Part shown: positions 1 to 7,758 of the stretch, one piece after another
Position numbering within the stretch: position 1 is the first letter of the stretch
Layout: each line of letters begins with the position of its first letter
Assembly: GCA_934691925.1 (NCBI GenBank)
Contig: CAKUTI010000011.1
Location: forward strand, 1-47,774
Length of the DNA: 47,774 nucleotides
Origin: an uncultured Treponema sp.
GTDB taxonomy: Bacteria; Spirochaetota; Spirochaetia; Treponematales; Treponemataceae
Reading direction: 5' to 3'
The notes under the pieces: model-generated
What the model was told of the DNA's origin: nothing
Databases searched by the model: none
What the model saw: the letters and a program-made list of their open reading frames with translations, nothing else
Translations under genes and position numbers: made by a program

Positions 1-203
1 TTCCAAAGTCAAATGTTCTCCAGTTTGTGCTTGAGGGCGGAACAATCGTTTCAGCGCGCCCGTCAGGAACAGAGCCAAAAATCAAGTTCTATATCAACTC
101 ACGGACTGAGGTCAAAGGAACTCTCGGCGAGGCAAAAAAAGAATCGGCTGCTGTTTGCGACAAGATTTCCGAGGAAATCAAAGCCCTTCTTGCAAGCAAC
201 TAA
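1..203 (+). CDS. Phosphoglucomutase/phosphomannomutase, C-terminal fragment (5' end outside window)
   Basis: The frame beginning at base 3 is open from the window edge to TAA at 201-203 and encodes about 66 residues. It contains the phosphate-binding signature of the alpha-D-phosphohexomutase C-terminal domain, RPSGTEPKIKFYI, preceded by NVLQFVLEGGTIVSA. This loop holds the sugar-phosphate phosphate group in phosphoglucomutases and phosphomannomutases, which interconvert hexose 1- and 6-phosphates. The active-site serine and metal-binding domains lie upstream of the window, so glucose versus mannose specificity cannot be decided. The stop codon overlaps the next start as TAATG, so the two genes are probably cotranscribed and translationally coupled. 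Confidence 0.9.
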   Translation, partial: PKSNVLQFVLEGGTIVSARPSGTEPKIKFYINSRTEVKGTLGEAKKESAAVCDKISEEIKALLASN

Positions 204-913
204 TGAAAAAATCAAGTCTCCACTTGATTACTAACTACAAGCGGCTCCTGAAATCTTTTGATGCGGGAGCCGTTTTCTGCGCAGTTGACACAGAAACAAC
301 AGGAATCAAGCTTTATAAAAAAAATCCTAAAAATCCGGAAGACAAGACTCTTTTTTGCAGAATAATTGAAATCGGCGCGGTAAAATTCAGCAAGGACGGC
401 GTGATTTCAACTTTTGACGCGCTCATAAATCCAAACGAGAAACTTTCGCCCTTTATAACGAATCTCACCCACATAACCGACGAAATGTTGCTTGAAAAGC
501 CAAGATTTAATTCTGTCGCGGAAAATTTTCTTAAATTTCTTGAAAATCCGGCAGACGATAAGATTTCAGAAAATTCCGAGGCGAAAAAAACAATTCTGAT
601 TGCGCACAACGCGCAGTTCGACATCAGATTTTTAAACGCGGAGCTTGAAAACTGCGGAAAAAGCAAAATGACAAATCTCGCAGTTGACACGCTAAGGCTC
701 TCGCGGCTTATCTATCAGGATTTTTCAAGCTGGACTCTCCAAAATCTTGCGGCAAAACTCAATATTCAAGTGAAGTCGGCGCACAGGGCAGACGATGACG
801 CAAGAGTCTGCATGGAGCTTTTCAAGCACTGCATTGAAGATTTAAAACTTCAACAAAAGCAAAAACAGCAGAAAAGCGCAAATCTTGCAGAAGAAGCGCT
901 TTTGGACTTTTAA
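203..913 (+). CDS. DnaQ-like DEDDh 3'-5' exonuclease
   Basis: This 236-residue protein has the three exonuclease motifs of the DnaQ/epsilon superfamily: ExoI VDTETTG near residue 29, ExoII HNAQFDIRFL near 150 and the DEDDh-type ExoIII HRADDDARVC near 200. It is expected to remove nucleotides from DNA 3' ends with two metal ions, either as the proofreading subunit of DNA polymerase III or as a stand-alone repair nuclease. It lacks helicase, BRCT or polymerase domains. The start at 203 is chosen because it overlaps the preceding stop (TAATG); a longer frame from 155 would run inside the mutase gene. A spacer of about 20 residues between ExoI and the next strand is an insertion relative to short epsilon proteins. 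Which of the two roles applies cannot be told from the sequence. Confidence 0.85.
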   Translation: MKKSSLHLITNYKRLLKSFDAGAVFCAVDTETTGIKLYKKNPKNPEDKTLFCRIIEIGAVKFSKDGVISTFDALINPNEKLSPFITNLTHITDEMLLEKPRFNSVAENFLKFLENPADDKISENSEAKKTILIAHNAQFDIRFLNAELENCGKSKMTNLAVDTLRLSRLIYQDFSSWTLQNLAAKLNIQVKSAHRADDDARVCMELFKHCIEDLKLQQKQKQQKSANLAEEALLDF

Positions 914-975
914 GCACAAGCGCAGCGGAAAGATGCAAGCAAAACGGCTTTGCTCACGCCTAGAAAAATCTCTGA

Positions 976-1004
976 TTGACTGTAAAAATCGTAAATGTTA
1001 AAAT
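976..1004 (+). promoter_or_regulatory. Sigma-70-type promoter of the foldase gene
   Basis: TTGACT at 976-981 and TAAAAT at 999-1004 are separated by 17 bp. They lie 40 bp upstream of the ATG at 1045, which has an AAGGA-type ribosome binding site. Confidence 0.6.
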
Positions 1005-1044
1005 ATTTGCTATCTTTTAAACATATCAAAAAAAGGAATAAAAA

Positions 1045-2517
1045 ATGAAAAATAAGGGTTATTGGATCGGCTCGGTGATTATTTTCGTGCTTGCCGTCGT
1101 TTGTTTTGTTGTTTTTGGCGTTGGAACAGAAATCATCAATGCGCTTACAGGAGCTGGAAAGGCTTCTTCTTTCGGCAAATACGACGGAAAAAATATTGAG
1201 CTTGTTCCTGGTTCTGATTTCGCGAACGCAGTTCAGAATTATTCGAACTATTTCCAGTCGCAGGGACAAAACCTTGATGAAAACGCATATTTCTATATTT
1301 ACAGCTACGCTTTCAACGCGGCAGTCCAGTCAATGGCTTATAAAGAATCTGTGAAAAAATCAGGATATGCGCCGAGCGAAAAGACAGTTTCAAGGGCAAT
1401 GCTCCCTTATTTTTCAAGCAACGGAAAATTTGACCCAGCACTTTACGCTCAGGTTTCAGAATCAGACAAATCTTCTATTAAAAAGGACATCGTAAACAGC
1501 CTTACTTATCAGCGTTTCGCAGAGGATGTTTTCGGAAGTTCAAACGGAGACGAAAAAATATTCGGAGCTAAGGCTTCATCGAAAGAAGAGACTTTTGCAG
1601 AAGACATCGCGACAACAAAAAGAGGATTCGAAATTGCGTATTTTGACAAAAACGCTTACCCGGATTCAGAAGTTCTTGCGTACGCAAATGAAAACAAAGA
1701 CAAATTTGAAAAATACTCGCTTTCAATCGTTTCTTTTGACGACGAGGCAGAAGCAAAGAAAATCCGCGCCCAGATTTTGAATAACGAAATTACTTTTGAG
1801 GACGCAATTTCAGAATATTCAAAGAAATACTACAGCAACTCTGAAGGAAAAATCACAAACAGCTACGCTTATCAGATTTCTTCAAACATCGCAAATGCGG
1901 ACGACTTCTCAAAGATTTCTTCCCTCAAAAACGATGAAATCAGCGATGTAATCAAAATGCACAACGGATACACAATCTACAAATGCACAGGCGATACAAC
2001 TCCGGCAGATTTTGAAAACGAGGCGACTCTCAAAGACGTAAAGTCTTACATCAAGTCAAACGAGTCAGGAAGAATTGAAGATTTCTTTATGAACAAGGCA
2101 AACGGCTTTGCAAAAGTTGCGGCAGACAACTTCGACAGCGCGGCAAATGAGTTTGAAGCAGAGACTGCTTCTGTTGCTCCGTTCCCGCTCAACTACGGCG
2201 AGCTTTCATTCGCTGACAAAATCACAGCAGGCGATGTTCCAGCTCTTGCAAACGCAGGCACAAACGAGAATCTCCTTGAAAAAGCATTCGCTTTGAAAGA
2301 AAACGAGATTTCAGAGCCGATTGTAAACGGAAACTACATCGTTGTGATGAAGCTTGCAAGCACAGAAAAAACTGAAATCTCAGACGATGAGAAAAAAGCC
2401 GTTGCAAACGCTCTTGCAGAATACGACCAGATTTCCGCACAGACTGCAATTCTCACTTCTGACAAAGTTCAGAACAATGTTGCGCAGACTTATTTCAGCA
2501 GCATCCGTAACAAATAA
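1045..2517 (+). CDS. Membrane-anchored parvulin-type peptidyl-prolyl isomerase (SurA/PpiD-like)
   Basis: The 490-residue protein starts with one hydrophobic segment (about residues 7-28, GYWIGSVIIFVLAVVCFVVF), giving an N-terminal anchor with the rest extracytoplasmic. Residues about 40-200 resemble the SurA/PpiD N-terminal chaperone region. Residues about 220-320 resemble a PpiC rotamase domain (a stretch with FEDAISEYSKKY and later NGYTIYK). A second rotamase-like segment ends near residue 440 (ENEISEPIVNGNYIVVMKL). Proteins of this type help secreted and outer-membrane proteins fold in the periplasm. The gene has its own promoter and is followed without a gap by the MAF-like gene, whose TTG start directly abuts this TAA stop. 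The family call rests on architecture; catalytic activity of either rotamase segment is uncertain. Confidence 0.75.
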   Translation: MKNKGYWIGSVIIFVLAVVCFVVFGVGTEIINALTGAGKASSFGKYDGKNIELVPGSDFANAVQNYSNYFQSQGQNLDENAYFYIYSYAFNAAVQSMAYKESVKKSGYAPSEKTVSRAMLPYFSSNGKFDPALYAQVSESDKSSIKKDIVNSLTYQRFAEDVFGSSNGDEKIFGAKASSKEETFAEDIATTKRGFEIAYFDKNAYPDSEVLAYANENKDKFEKYSLSIVSFDDEAEAKKIRAQILNNEITFEDAISEYSKKYYSNSEGKITNSYAYQISSNIANADDFSKISSLKNDEISDVIKMHNGYTIYKCTGDTTPADFENEATLKDVKSYIKSNESGRIEDFFMNKANGFAKVAADNFDSAANEFEAETASVAPFPLNYGELSFADKITAGDVPALANAGTNENLLEKAFALKENEISEPIVNGNYIVVMKLASTEKTEISDDEKKAVANALAEYDQISAQTAILTSDKVQNNVAQTYFSSIRNK

Positions 2518-4239
2518 TTGAATCAAACTGATTTTCAAAAGCCCTGTCTGGTTGATACTGGCCGGGGCTTTTCTGTTTATTATCAAAACCGCTTTCTCTA
2601 TTCAAAATACGCGCCGAAAAAAACGATTGTAAATGCAGTCGAAAATCTTAAAATTATTTCTGGGACAATTTTCTTGATTTCCTCGCCGCTTTTGTGGCAC
2701 GGCCTTGAAGAGCTTTTAGAAAACTTTCCTGAAAAATGCTTTGTTCTCGCGCTTGAAAAAGATTCTGAGCTTTACGCTCTTGCAGAAAAATTCTTAAAAG
2801 AAAAAATCGAAAAAAATCCCGGGCTTAAAATCGCAGAAAAAGTAAAACTGCTTTCGCCTGAAAAAATTCCCTACATCGTGAACATCATTTTGAATCAAAA
2901 TATTGAAAAAAAAGATGAAATTCCGCCTGTCTATAATTTTAGACGGGCTATTCATCTGGAATTTTCAGGCGGGTCGGCTCTTAACAAGGAATTATATCAG
3001 AATATCGCTCTGCTCGCCCAAAACGCAATCGGCTCATTCTGGAAAAACCGGCTCACTTTGACAAGGCTCGGAAGACTGTATTCACGAAACATTTTCAAAA
3101 ATCTCGAAAGCTTGCCGAATGCCGCTGATTTTTCAAAATTCGAAAAAAAAATCGAAAAGCCAGTTTTTATTTTTGGAGCCGGAGAAAGCACAGTTGAGAC
3201 ATTAAAAATAATTCGCCCGGAAGAACTTCAAAAATGCTTTGTCTTATGCGTGGACGCTGCATTGCCTGTGCTAAGCGCGTTCAAAATAATTCCGGATGCG
3301 GTTGTGGCGGTTGAAGGACAGCTTGCGATTGAAAAAGCGTACATCGGAAATGCGAATCTAAAATCATTTATTTTTGCGGATATGGCTTCAAGAAAGCAGG
3401 TCTTGTCGCACTCAAAAAATTTTTTGTATTTTGCCTCAGAATATTCAAAGGCAAATTTTCTCGAAAATTTGAAGAAGCAAAGTTTTTTTCCAAAGACGAT
3501 TCCGGCTTTAGGCTCGGTCGGGCTTACAGCCTCCTATCTCGCGCTTGAACTTAGAAAATCGGAAGATATTCCAGTTTTTGCGACAGGGCTTGACTTTGAC
3601 TTTTCGCTTGGAAAAACGCACGCGCAAAACGCTCCAGCACACATTTTGCGTATTCTTTCTTCAAACAGACTAAAAAAAATCGCAAATTATGATTCGGCTT
3701 TCAAAAACGGGGCTTTAAAGCTTGGAAAAGTAAACGGAACTGATTTTTTCACCGACATTTCACTTTCAAACTACGCAAAATCTTTCAAAGACGTGTTCGG
3801 GAAAAGCAAAAATTTCTTCAGCTGCTCTGAATTCGGCTTGAATATCGGAATTCCGCAAATCAAAAACGAGGAAGTAAAAAACTTTCTTGAAAAAATAAAA
3901 ACGGCAGCAACAAATCGCTTGGAATCTGAAAATAAAAATCTTGAATCAAGAGAAAAAAAACAAAAAGACATTTTGCTCTATCTGGAAAACGAAAAAAACG
4001 CGCTTGAAAGAATCAAAAAACTCTTGTCAGACGGAAGAGACAAAGAACAAACGCAGGAAAATTTTGAGCTGGAACTTGAAAACTTGATTTCAGAACGTGA
4101 ATATCTTTTTCTGCACTTTCCAGACGGATATAAATGCGACACAAAAAATACGAGTTTCTTAAAGAGAGTCAGAAGCGAACTTGATTTTTTTCTGAAAGAC
4201 ATAAAAAATGCGGCGGAAGATTTAAGAGAAAACAAGTGA
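2518..4239 (+). CDS. MAF/DUF115 family protein (motility-associated glycosyltransferase-like)
   Basis: The 573-residue protein carries a DUF115 (MAF, MptE-like) core around residues 215-400. It shows the Rossmann-like start PVFIFGAGEST, then CVDAALPVLSAF, PDAVVAVEGQ, and the GSVGLTASYLAL and ATGLDFDF segments seen in flagellin-modifying MAF proteins. In Campylobacter, Aeromonas and other flagellates these proteins transfer nonulosonic acids to flagellin; a flagellin-glycosylation role here is inference, since no flagellin or sugar-synthesis genes are in the window. The C-terminal 130 residues are a Lys/Glu-rich coiled coil. The start is a TTG at 2518 placed directly after the foldase stop with no clear Shine-Dalgarno, suggesting translation by reinitiation. 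No signal peptide is visible, so it is probably cytoplasmic. Confidence 0.7.
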   Translation: MNQTDFQKPCLVDTGRGFSVYYQNRFLYSKYAPKKTIVNAVENLKIISGTIFLISSPLLWHGLEELLENFPEKCFVLALEKDSELYALAEKFLKEKIEKNPGLKIAEKVKLLSPEKIPYIVNIILNQNIEKKDEIPPVYNFRRAIHLEFSGGSALNKELYQNIALLAQNAIGSFWKNRLTLTRLGRLYSRNIFKNLESLPNAADFSKFEKKIEKPVFIFGAGESTVETLKIIRPEELQKCFVLCVDAALPVLSAFKIIPDAVVAVEGQLAIEKAYIGNANLKSFIFADMASRKQVLSHSKNFLYFASEYSKANFLENLKKQSFFPKTIPALGSVGLTASYLALELRKSEDIPVFATGLDFDFSLGKTHAQNAPAHILRILSSNRLKKIANYDSAFKNGALKLGKVNGTDFFTDISLSNYAKSFKDVFGKSKNFFSCSEFGLNIGIPQIKNEEVKNFLEKIKTAATNRLESENKNLESREKKQKDILLYLENEKNALERIKKLLSDGRDKEQTQENFELELENLISEREYLFLHFPDGYKCDTKNTSFLKRVRSELDFFLKDIKNAAEDLRENK

Positions 4240-4242
4240 AGC

Positions 4243-4296
4243 AAAAAAAATCCTGCATTTCAATGTTTTTCAACACGAAACGCAGGATTTTTTTTA
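4243..4296. terminator. Bidirectional intrinsic terminator
   Basis: AAAAATCCTGC (4245-4255) pairs with GCAGGATTTTT (4282-4292) around a 26-nt loop, with A and T tracts outside the arms on both strands. It separates the converging MAF-like gene and lepA. Confidence 0.8.
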
Positions 4297-4304
4297 CAAT
4301 TTTT

Positions 4305-6107
4305 CTATTCGTCTTTTTCTTTTAGAACTGCAAGGAACGCGCTTTGCGGAAGCTCGACGTTTCCAATCATCTTCATGCGCTTTTTTCCTTCCTTCTGCTT
4401 TTCAAGAAGCTTGCGTTTTCGGGTGACATCGCCGCCGTAGCATTTTGCAAGAACGTCTTTACGCACAGGATTTACAGTTTCGCGCGCGATAATCTGGCTT
4501 CCGATTGCGCCCTGAATCGCAATCTTGAACTGCTGGCGTGAAATCTCGTCTTTTAGCCGCTCGCAGACTTTTTTAGCGCGAGCTGCGGCTTCCGGCTTGA
4601 ACGCAAGCTGCGAAAGAGCGTCAACAGGCTTTCCGTTGAGCAAAATATCAACTTTCACGAGCTGAGTCGGCTTGTAATCCGTAACTTCGTAGTCGAACGA
4701 AGCGTAGCCACGGCTATAGCTTTTCAGCTTGTCATAAAAATCAAAAAGAACCTCGGCAAGCGGCATATCATAAGTAAGCTCAACTCGCTTTTCATCAAGA
4801 TAAGTCATATTTGTCTGCATTCCGCGCTTTTCCGTGCAGAGATTCATAATCGATCCGATATATTCCGTCGGAGTGATAATCGAAGCGTTGATGTAAGGCT
4901 CCCACGCCTCCTGAACTTTTGTTTCCGGATATTCAGTCGGATTGTCGATAATTTTCTCGTCTCCGTTTGTCATCTTGACTTTGTACTGAACCGACGGAGC
5001 AGTAAAAATAACCGCCTGATCATAATCGCGTTCAAGACGCTCCTGAACAATTTCAAGATGAAGAAGCCCCAAAAATCCGCAGCGGAAACCGTTTCCCAAA
5101 GCAAGAGAGTTGTCTTTCTCGTAGACAAGCGAAGCGTCGTTCAGCTTGAGTTTTTCCATGCTGTCGCGAAGCTCCTCGTAGTCGTTTGAATCCATCGGAT
5201 AAATCGAAGAGAAAACAACAGGCTTAACTTCCTTGAATCCGTCAAGAGGAACAGGCGCAGGATCAGAAGCCAACGTTACAGTGTCGCCGACGCGCACATC
5301 GCTTACAGTTTTTACGCCCGCAATTATATAGCCAACATCGCCGGCTTCAAGATAAGGACGCTCCTCGTAATTGATTTTGAAGATTCCAATCTGGTCAACC
5401 TTGTAATCAGTTCCTTTCGCCATAAAACGGATTACATCGCCTTTTTTGATTCTGCCCTCTTTCACTCTGATATGGACAACAACGCCTCTATATTCGTCAT
5501 AATGGCAGTCAAAAATCAAAGCCTGAGCGTTTCCGTCGGGATTTCCTGCAGGAGCCGGGAATTTTGTTACAATCGCTTCCATAAGCTCGTCAATTCCCTC
5601 GCCTGTTTTTGCAGAAACGCAGACCGCATCGTTTGAGTCAAGCCCCAAATCGTGGTCAATCTGCTTTTTCACAGCCGGAATATCCGCGCTTGGAAGGTCG
5701 ATTTTGTTGATGACAGGAACAATCGCCAAATCGTGCTCCATTGCCATGTAAAGATTTGAGACAGTCTGGCTTTCAACGCCCTGGCTTGCGTCAACCAAAA
5801 GAAGCGCGCCCTCGCATGAAGCAATCGCGCGGCTCACCTCGTAAGAAAAATCGACATGGCCTGGAGTATCAACAAAGTTAAGCTCGTAATCGTGTCCGTC
5901 TTTCGCATGATAAGGAATCGTAACCGCCTGACTTTTGATTGTAATTCCGCGCTCGCGCTCAATGTCCATATTGTCGAGAATCTGGTTTGTCATCTGACGG
6001 TCATCAATGATTTTCGCCTTTTGAATCAGACGGTCAGACAAAGTCGATTTTCCGTGGTCAATGTGGGCAACAATGCAAAAGTTGCGCTTGTATTTCATTT
6101 CTGTCAT
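4305..6107 (-). CDS. lepA: Elongation factor 4 (LepA), ribosome back-translocating GTPase
   Basis: The 600-residue length is standard for LepA. The G-domain motifs are intact: G1 AHIDHGKSTLSDRL, G3 DTPGHVDF and G4 NKIDLPSAD, followed by the EF-G-like domains and the LepA C-terminal signature region (GYASFDYEVTDYKPTQLVKV; then QGAIGSQIIARETV and KCYGGDVTRKRKLLEKQKEG). LepA binds ribosomes under ionic or translational stress and also aids small-subunit assembly. It is the last gene of a minus-strand operon, 16 bp after the protease gene, with an AAGGAAAG ribosome binding site, and ends at a shared bidirectional terminator. A second ATG three codons later is an alternative start. Confidence 0.97.
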   Translation of the reverse strand: MTEMKYKRNFCIVAHIDHGKSTLSDRLIQKAKIIDDRQMTNQILDNMDIERERGITIKSQAVTIPYHAKDGHDYELNFVDTPGHVDFSYEVSRAIASCEGALLLVDASQGVESQTVSNLYMAMEHDLAIVPVINKIDLPSADIPAVKKQIDHDLGLDSNDAVCVSAKTGEGIDELMEAIVTKFPAPAGNPDGNAQALIFDCHYDEYRGVVVHIRVKEGRIKKGDVIRFMAKGTDYKVDQIGIFKINYEERPYLEAGDVGYIIAGVKTVSDVRVGDTVTLASDPAPVPLDGFKEVKPVVFSSIYPMDSNDYEELRDSMEKLKLNDASLVYEKDNSLALGNGFRCGFLGLLHLEIVQERLERDYDQAVIFTAPSVQYKVKMTNGDEKIIDNPTEYPETKVQEAWEPYINASIITPTEYIGSIMNLCTEKRGMQTNMTYLDEKRVELTYDMPLAEVLFDFYDKLKSYSRGYASFDYEVTDYKPTQLVKVDILLNGKPVDALSQLAFKPEAAARAKKVCERLKDEISRQQFKIAIQGAIGSQIIARETVNPVRKDVLAKCYGGDVTRKRKLLEKQKEGKKRMKMIGNVELPQSAFLAVLKEKDE

Positions 6108-6123
6108 TTTTCTTTCCTTTTAA

Positions 6124-7752
6124 TTAAAAATAATACGGACTGTCCAAAGCCGAAGCGAACGCCATATTTATATCAAGATACCCTTTTTTTCTGTTTTTTG
6201 AGTGAAGCTCAACATACAAAGCCGTTTTCTCGTCATTGAGTTTCAGGCTCGCAATTTCAAGCGGATCATTCTCGCTGAATCCGTATTCATCTGCAACCGA
6301 GCCTTTTATGATTTTCTCGACTGAATATTTTTTTGAGCTTATAGTCGAGACTGGAGTCAGCTTCATTCCGAAAATCGGATAGGCTGAATTCGCGAACAAG
6401 TCGCTTTTGTAAATCACGTAGCCCGGAGATTCCGGCCGCACTGCAAGATAAAGTGTCTCCTCGCACTCTTTTTCATCATCTCCACGACGGTATTTCAACT
6501 TCATAATCGACTTTGCAGGATTTTTCATCATAACGCTCTGCATTTCTTCAAGAGAATCGATTTTCTGTCCGTCAACTTCTGTGATTACGTCTCCAGAACG
6601 GAGCTTTGCGCGGCTTGCGCTTCCGCCCGGAAGAATATACTGGATTTCAAGTCCGGAATTTTTTCCGAGTTCTTTTTTTGTGTGTCCGTAGCAGCCGAGC
6701 CACGGATGGCTTATCTTTCCGCCGGCGTACAGCGAAGGCAAAAGGCTTTTCAAATATTCAACAGGAATCGCGAAATTCAAGCCCTCGTACTGCAACATTC
6801 CGGCAAAAACGACAGCCTGAACATTTCCATTCTCGTCAATGCAAGGTCCGCCGGAATTTCCAGAGTTTACAGCCGCATCAATCTGCATTACAGAGCCGAG
6901 CGAGAAAAGTTTTCTGTCAACCGCGCTCACAATTCCGCTTGTCAGCGTCCGCTCAAGACCAACCGGCGAGCCGATAACGTAGACTTTGTCGCCGACTTCC
7001 AAATCCGAACTTGAGCCAAGGTTAAAGACGTAAGGCGCTTCAACTTCGGTTTTTATCAAAGCCAAGTCGATTTCAGAATCCCAGCCGATTACTTTCGCAG
7101 GAATTTTCGTGTCGGTGTCTTTTCCAACTTTTATGTAAAGTTTTGAGTAAGCAGAGCTTTTGCTGTCAACAACGTCCTCGATAACGTGATTGTTTGTGAT
7201 TATGTATCCGTCTTTTGAGATGAAAAATCCGGAGCCGATAACGCGGTCAGCGTATCCCATTCCGTTCTCAACTTTTATTCCCTTGTCAACCCAGATTGTC
7301 ACAGTTCCGTCAATCAATTCTGAAACTTTTTTTGCCAATGATTTTGACGGAGATGCGGAAAGTCCCGGAACTTTTGCATTATGAAGAGAATCAAGCTCCT
7401 CTTTGCTTTTTGAAAGCGAAGGAAGCCCTTTATAAGACACATTTTCAAGAGAAGTGTAAAGCCGTTTGGCGTTGAAATAATCCTCGTTTTCAATGCACTT
7501 GTTGAATTCAGCGACAACCTTATCCAAACACTGCGAAAAAATATCCTCATCGCCCAAAAGATAAGCGCGCCACAGCGACTGAACAGAATTATCTTCCATT
7601 AAAGAAGTGATTCTTCCAGCCTCGGCTCTCCGTGCGTCTTCCTGAGTATAGTCAATATCAGAAAAAACATCTTCCGGGTCTTTTACAGTCGCGCACGAAA
7701 ACAAAAAAGCAGAAAAAATTCCTGCCGCAGCAATAAACTTGTTTTTTTTCAT
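6124..7752 (-). CDS. Trypsin-like serine protease lipoprotein with PDZ domain (DegP/HtrA-type)
   Basis: The 542-residue protein begins with a signal peptide and lipobox (AFLFSC, Cys about 19), so it is probably a lipid-anchored envelope protein. A helical region of about 120 residues precedes a chymotrypsin-fold protease with His in NNHVIED, Asp in SEIDLALIKTE and Ser in NSGNSGGPCIDE. A PDZ domain follows (LPGGSASRAKLRSGDVITEV), then about 110 residues that may be a degenerate second PDZ (KIIKGSVADEYGFSENDPLE). HtrA-family proteases degrade or refold damaged envelope proteins. The gene starts 6 bp after the upstream TPR gene with no Shine-Dalgarno, so expression probably depends on coupling to it. 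The N-terminal helical region is not standard for HtrA and could bind substrate or partners. Confidence 0.88.
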   Translation of the reverse strand: MKKNKFIAAAGIFSAFLFSCATVKDPEDVFSDIDYTQEDARRAEAGRITSLMEDNSVQSLWRAYLLGDEDIFSQCLDKVVAEFNKCIENEDYFNAKRLYTSLENVSYKGLPSLSKSKEELDSLHNAKVPGLSASPSKSLAKKVSELIDGTVTIWVDKGIKVENGMGYADRVIGSGFFISKDGYIITNNHVIEDVVDSKSSAYSKLYIKVGKDTDTKIPAKVIGWDSEIDLALIKTEVEAPYVFNLGSSSDLEVGDKVYVIGSPVGLERTLTSGIVSAVDRKLFSLGSVMQIDAAVNSGNSGGPCIDENGNVQAVVFAGMLQYEGLNFAIPVEYLKSLLPSLYAGGKISHPWLGCYGHTKKELGKNSGLEIQYILPGGSASRAKLRSGDVITEVDGQKIDSLEEMQSVMMKNPAKSIMKLKYRRGDDEKECEETLYLAVRPESPGYVIYKSDLFANSAYPIFGMKLTPVSTISSKKYSVEKIIKGSVADEYGFSENDPLEIASLKLNDEKTALYVELHSKNRKKGYLDINMAFASALDSPYYF

Positions 7753-7758
7753 AATTTT

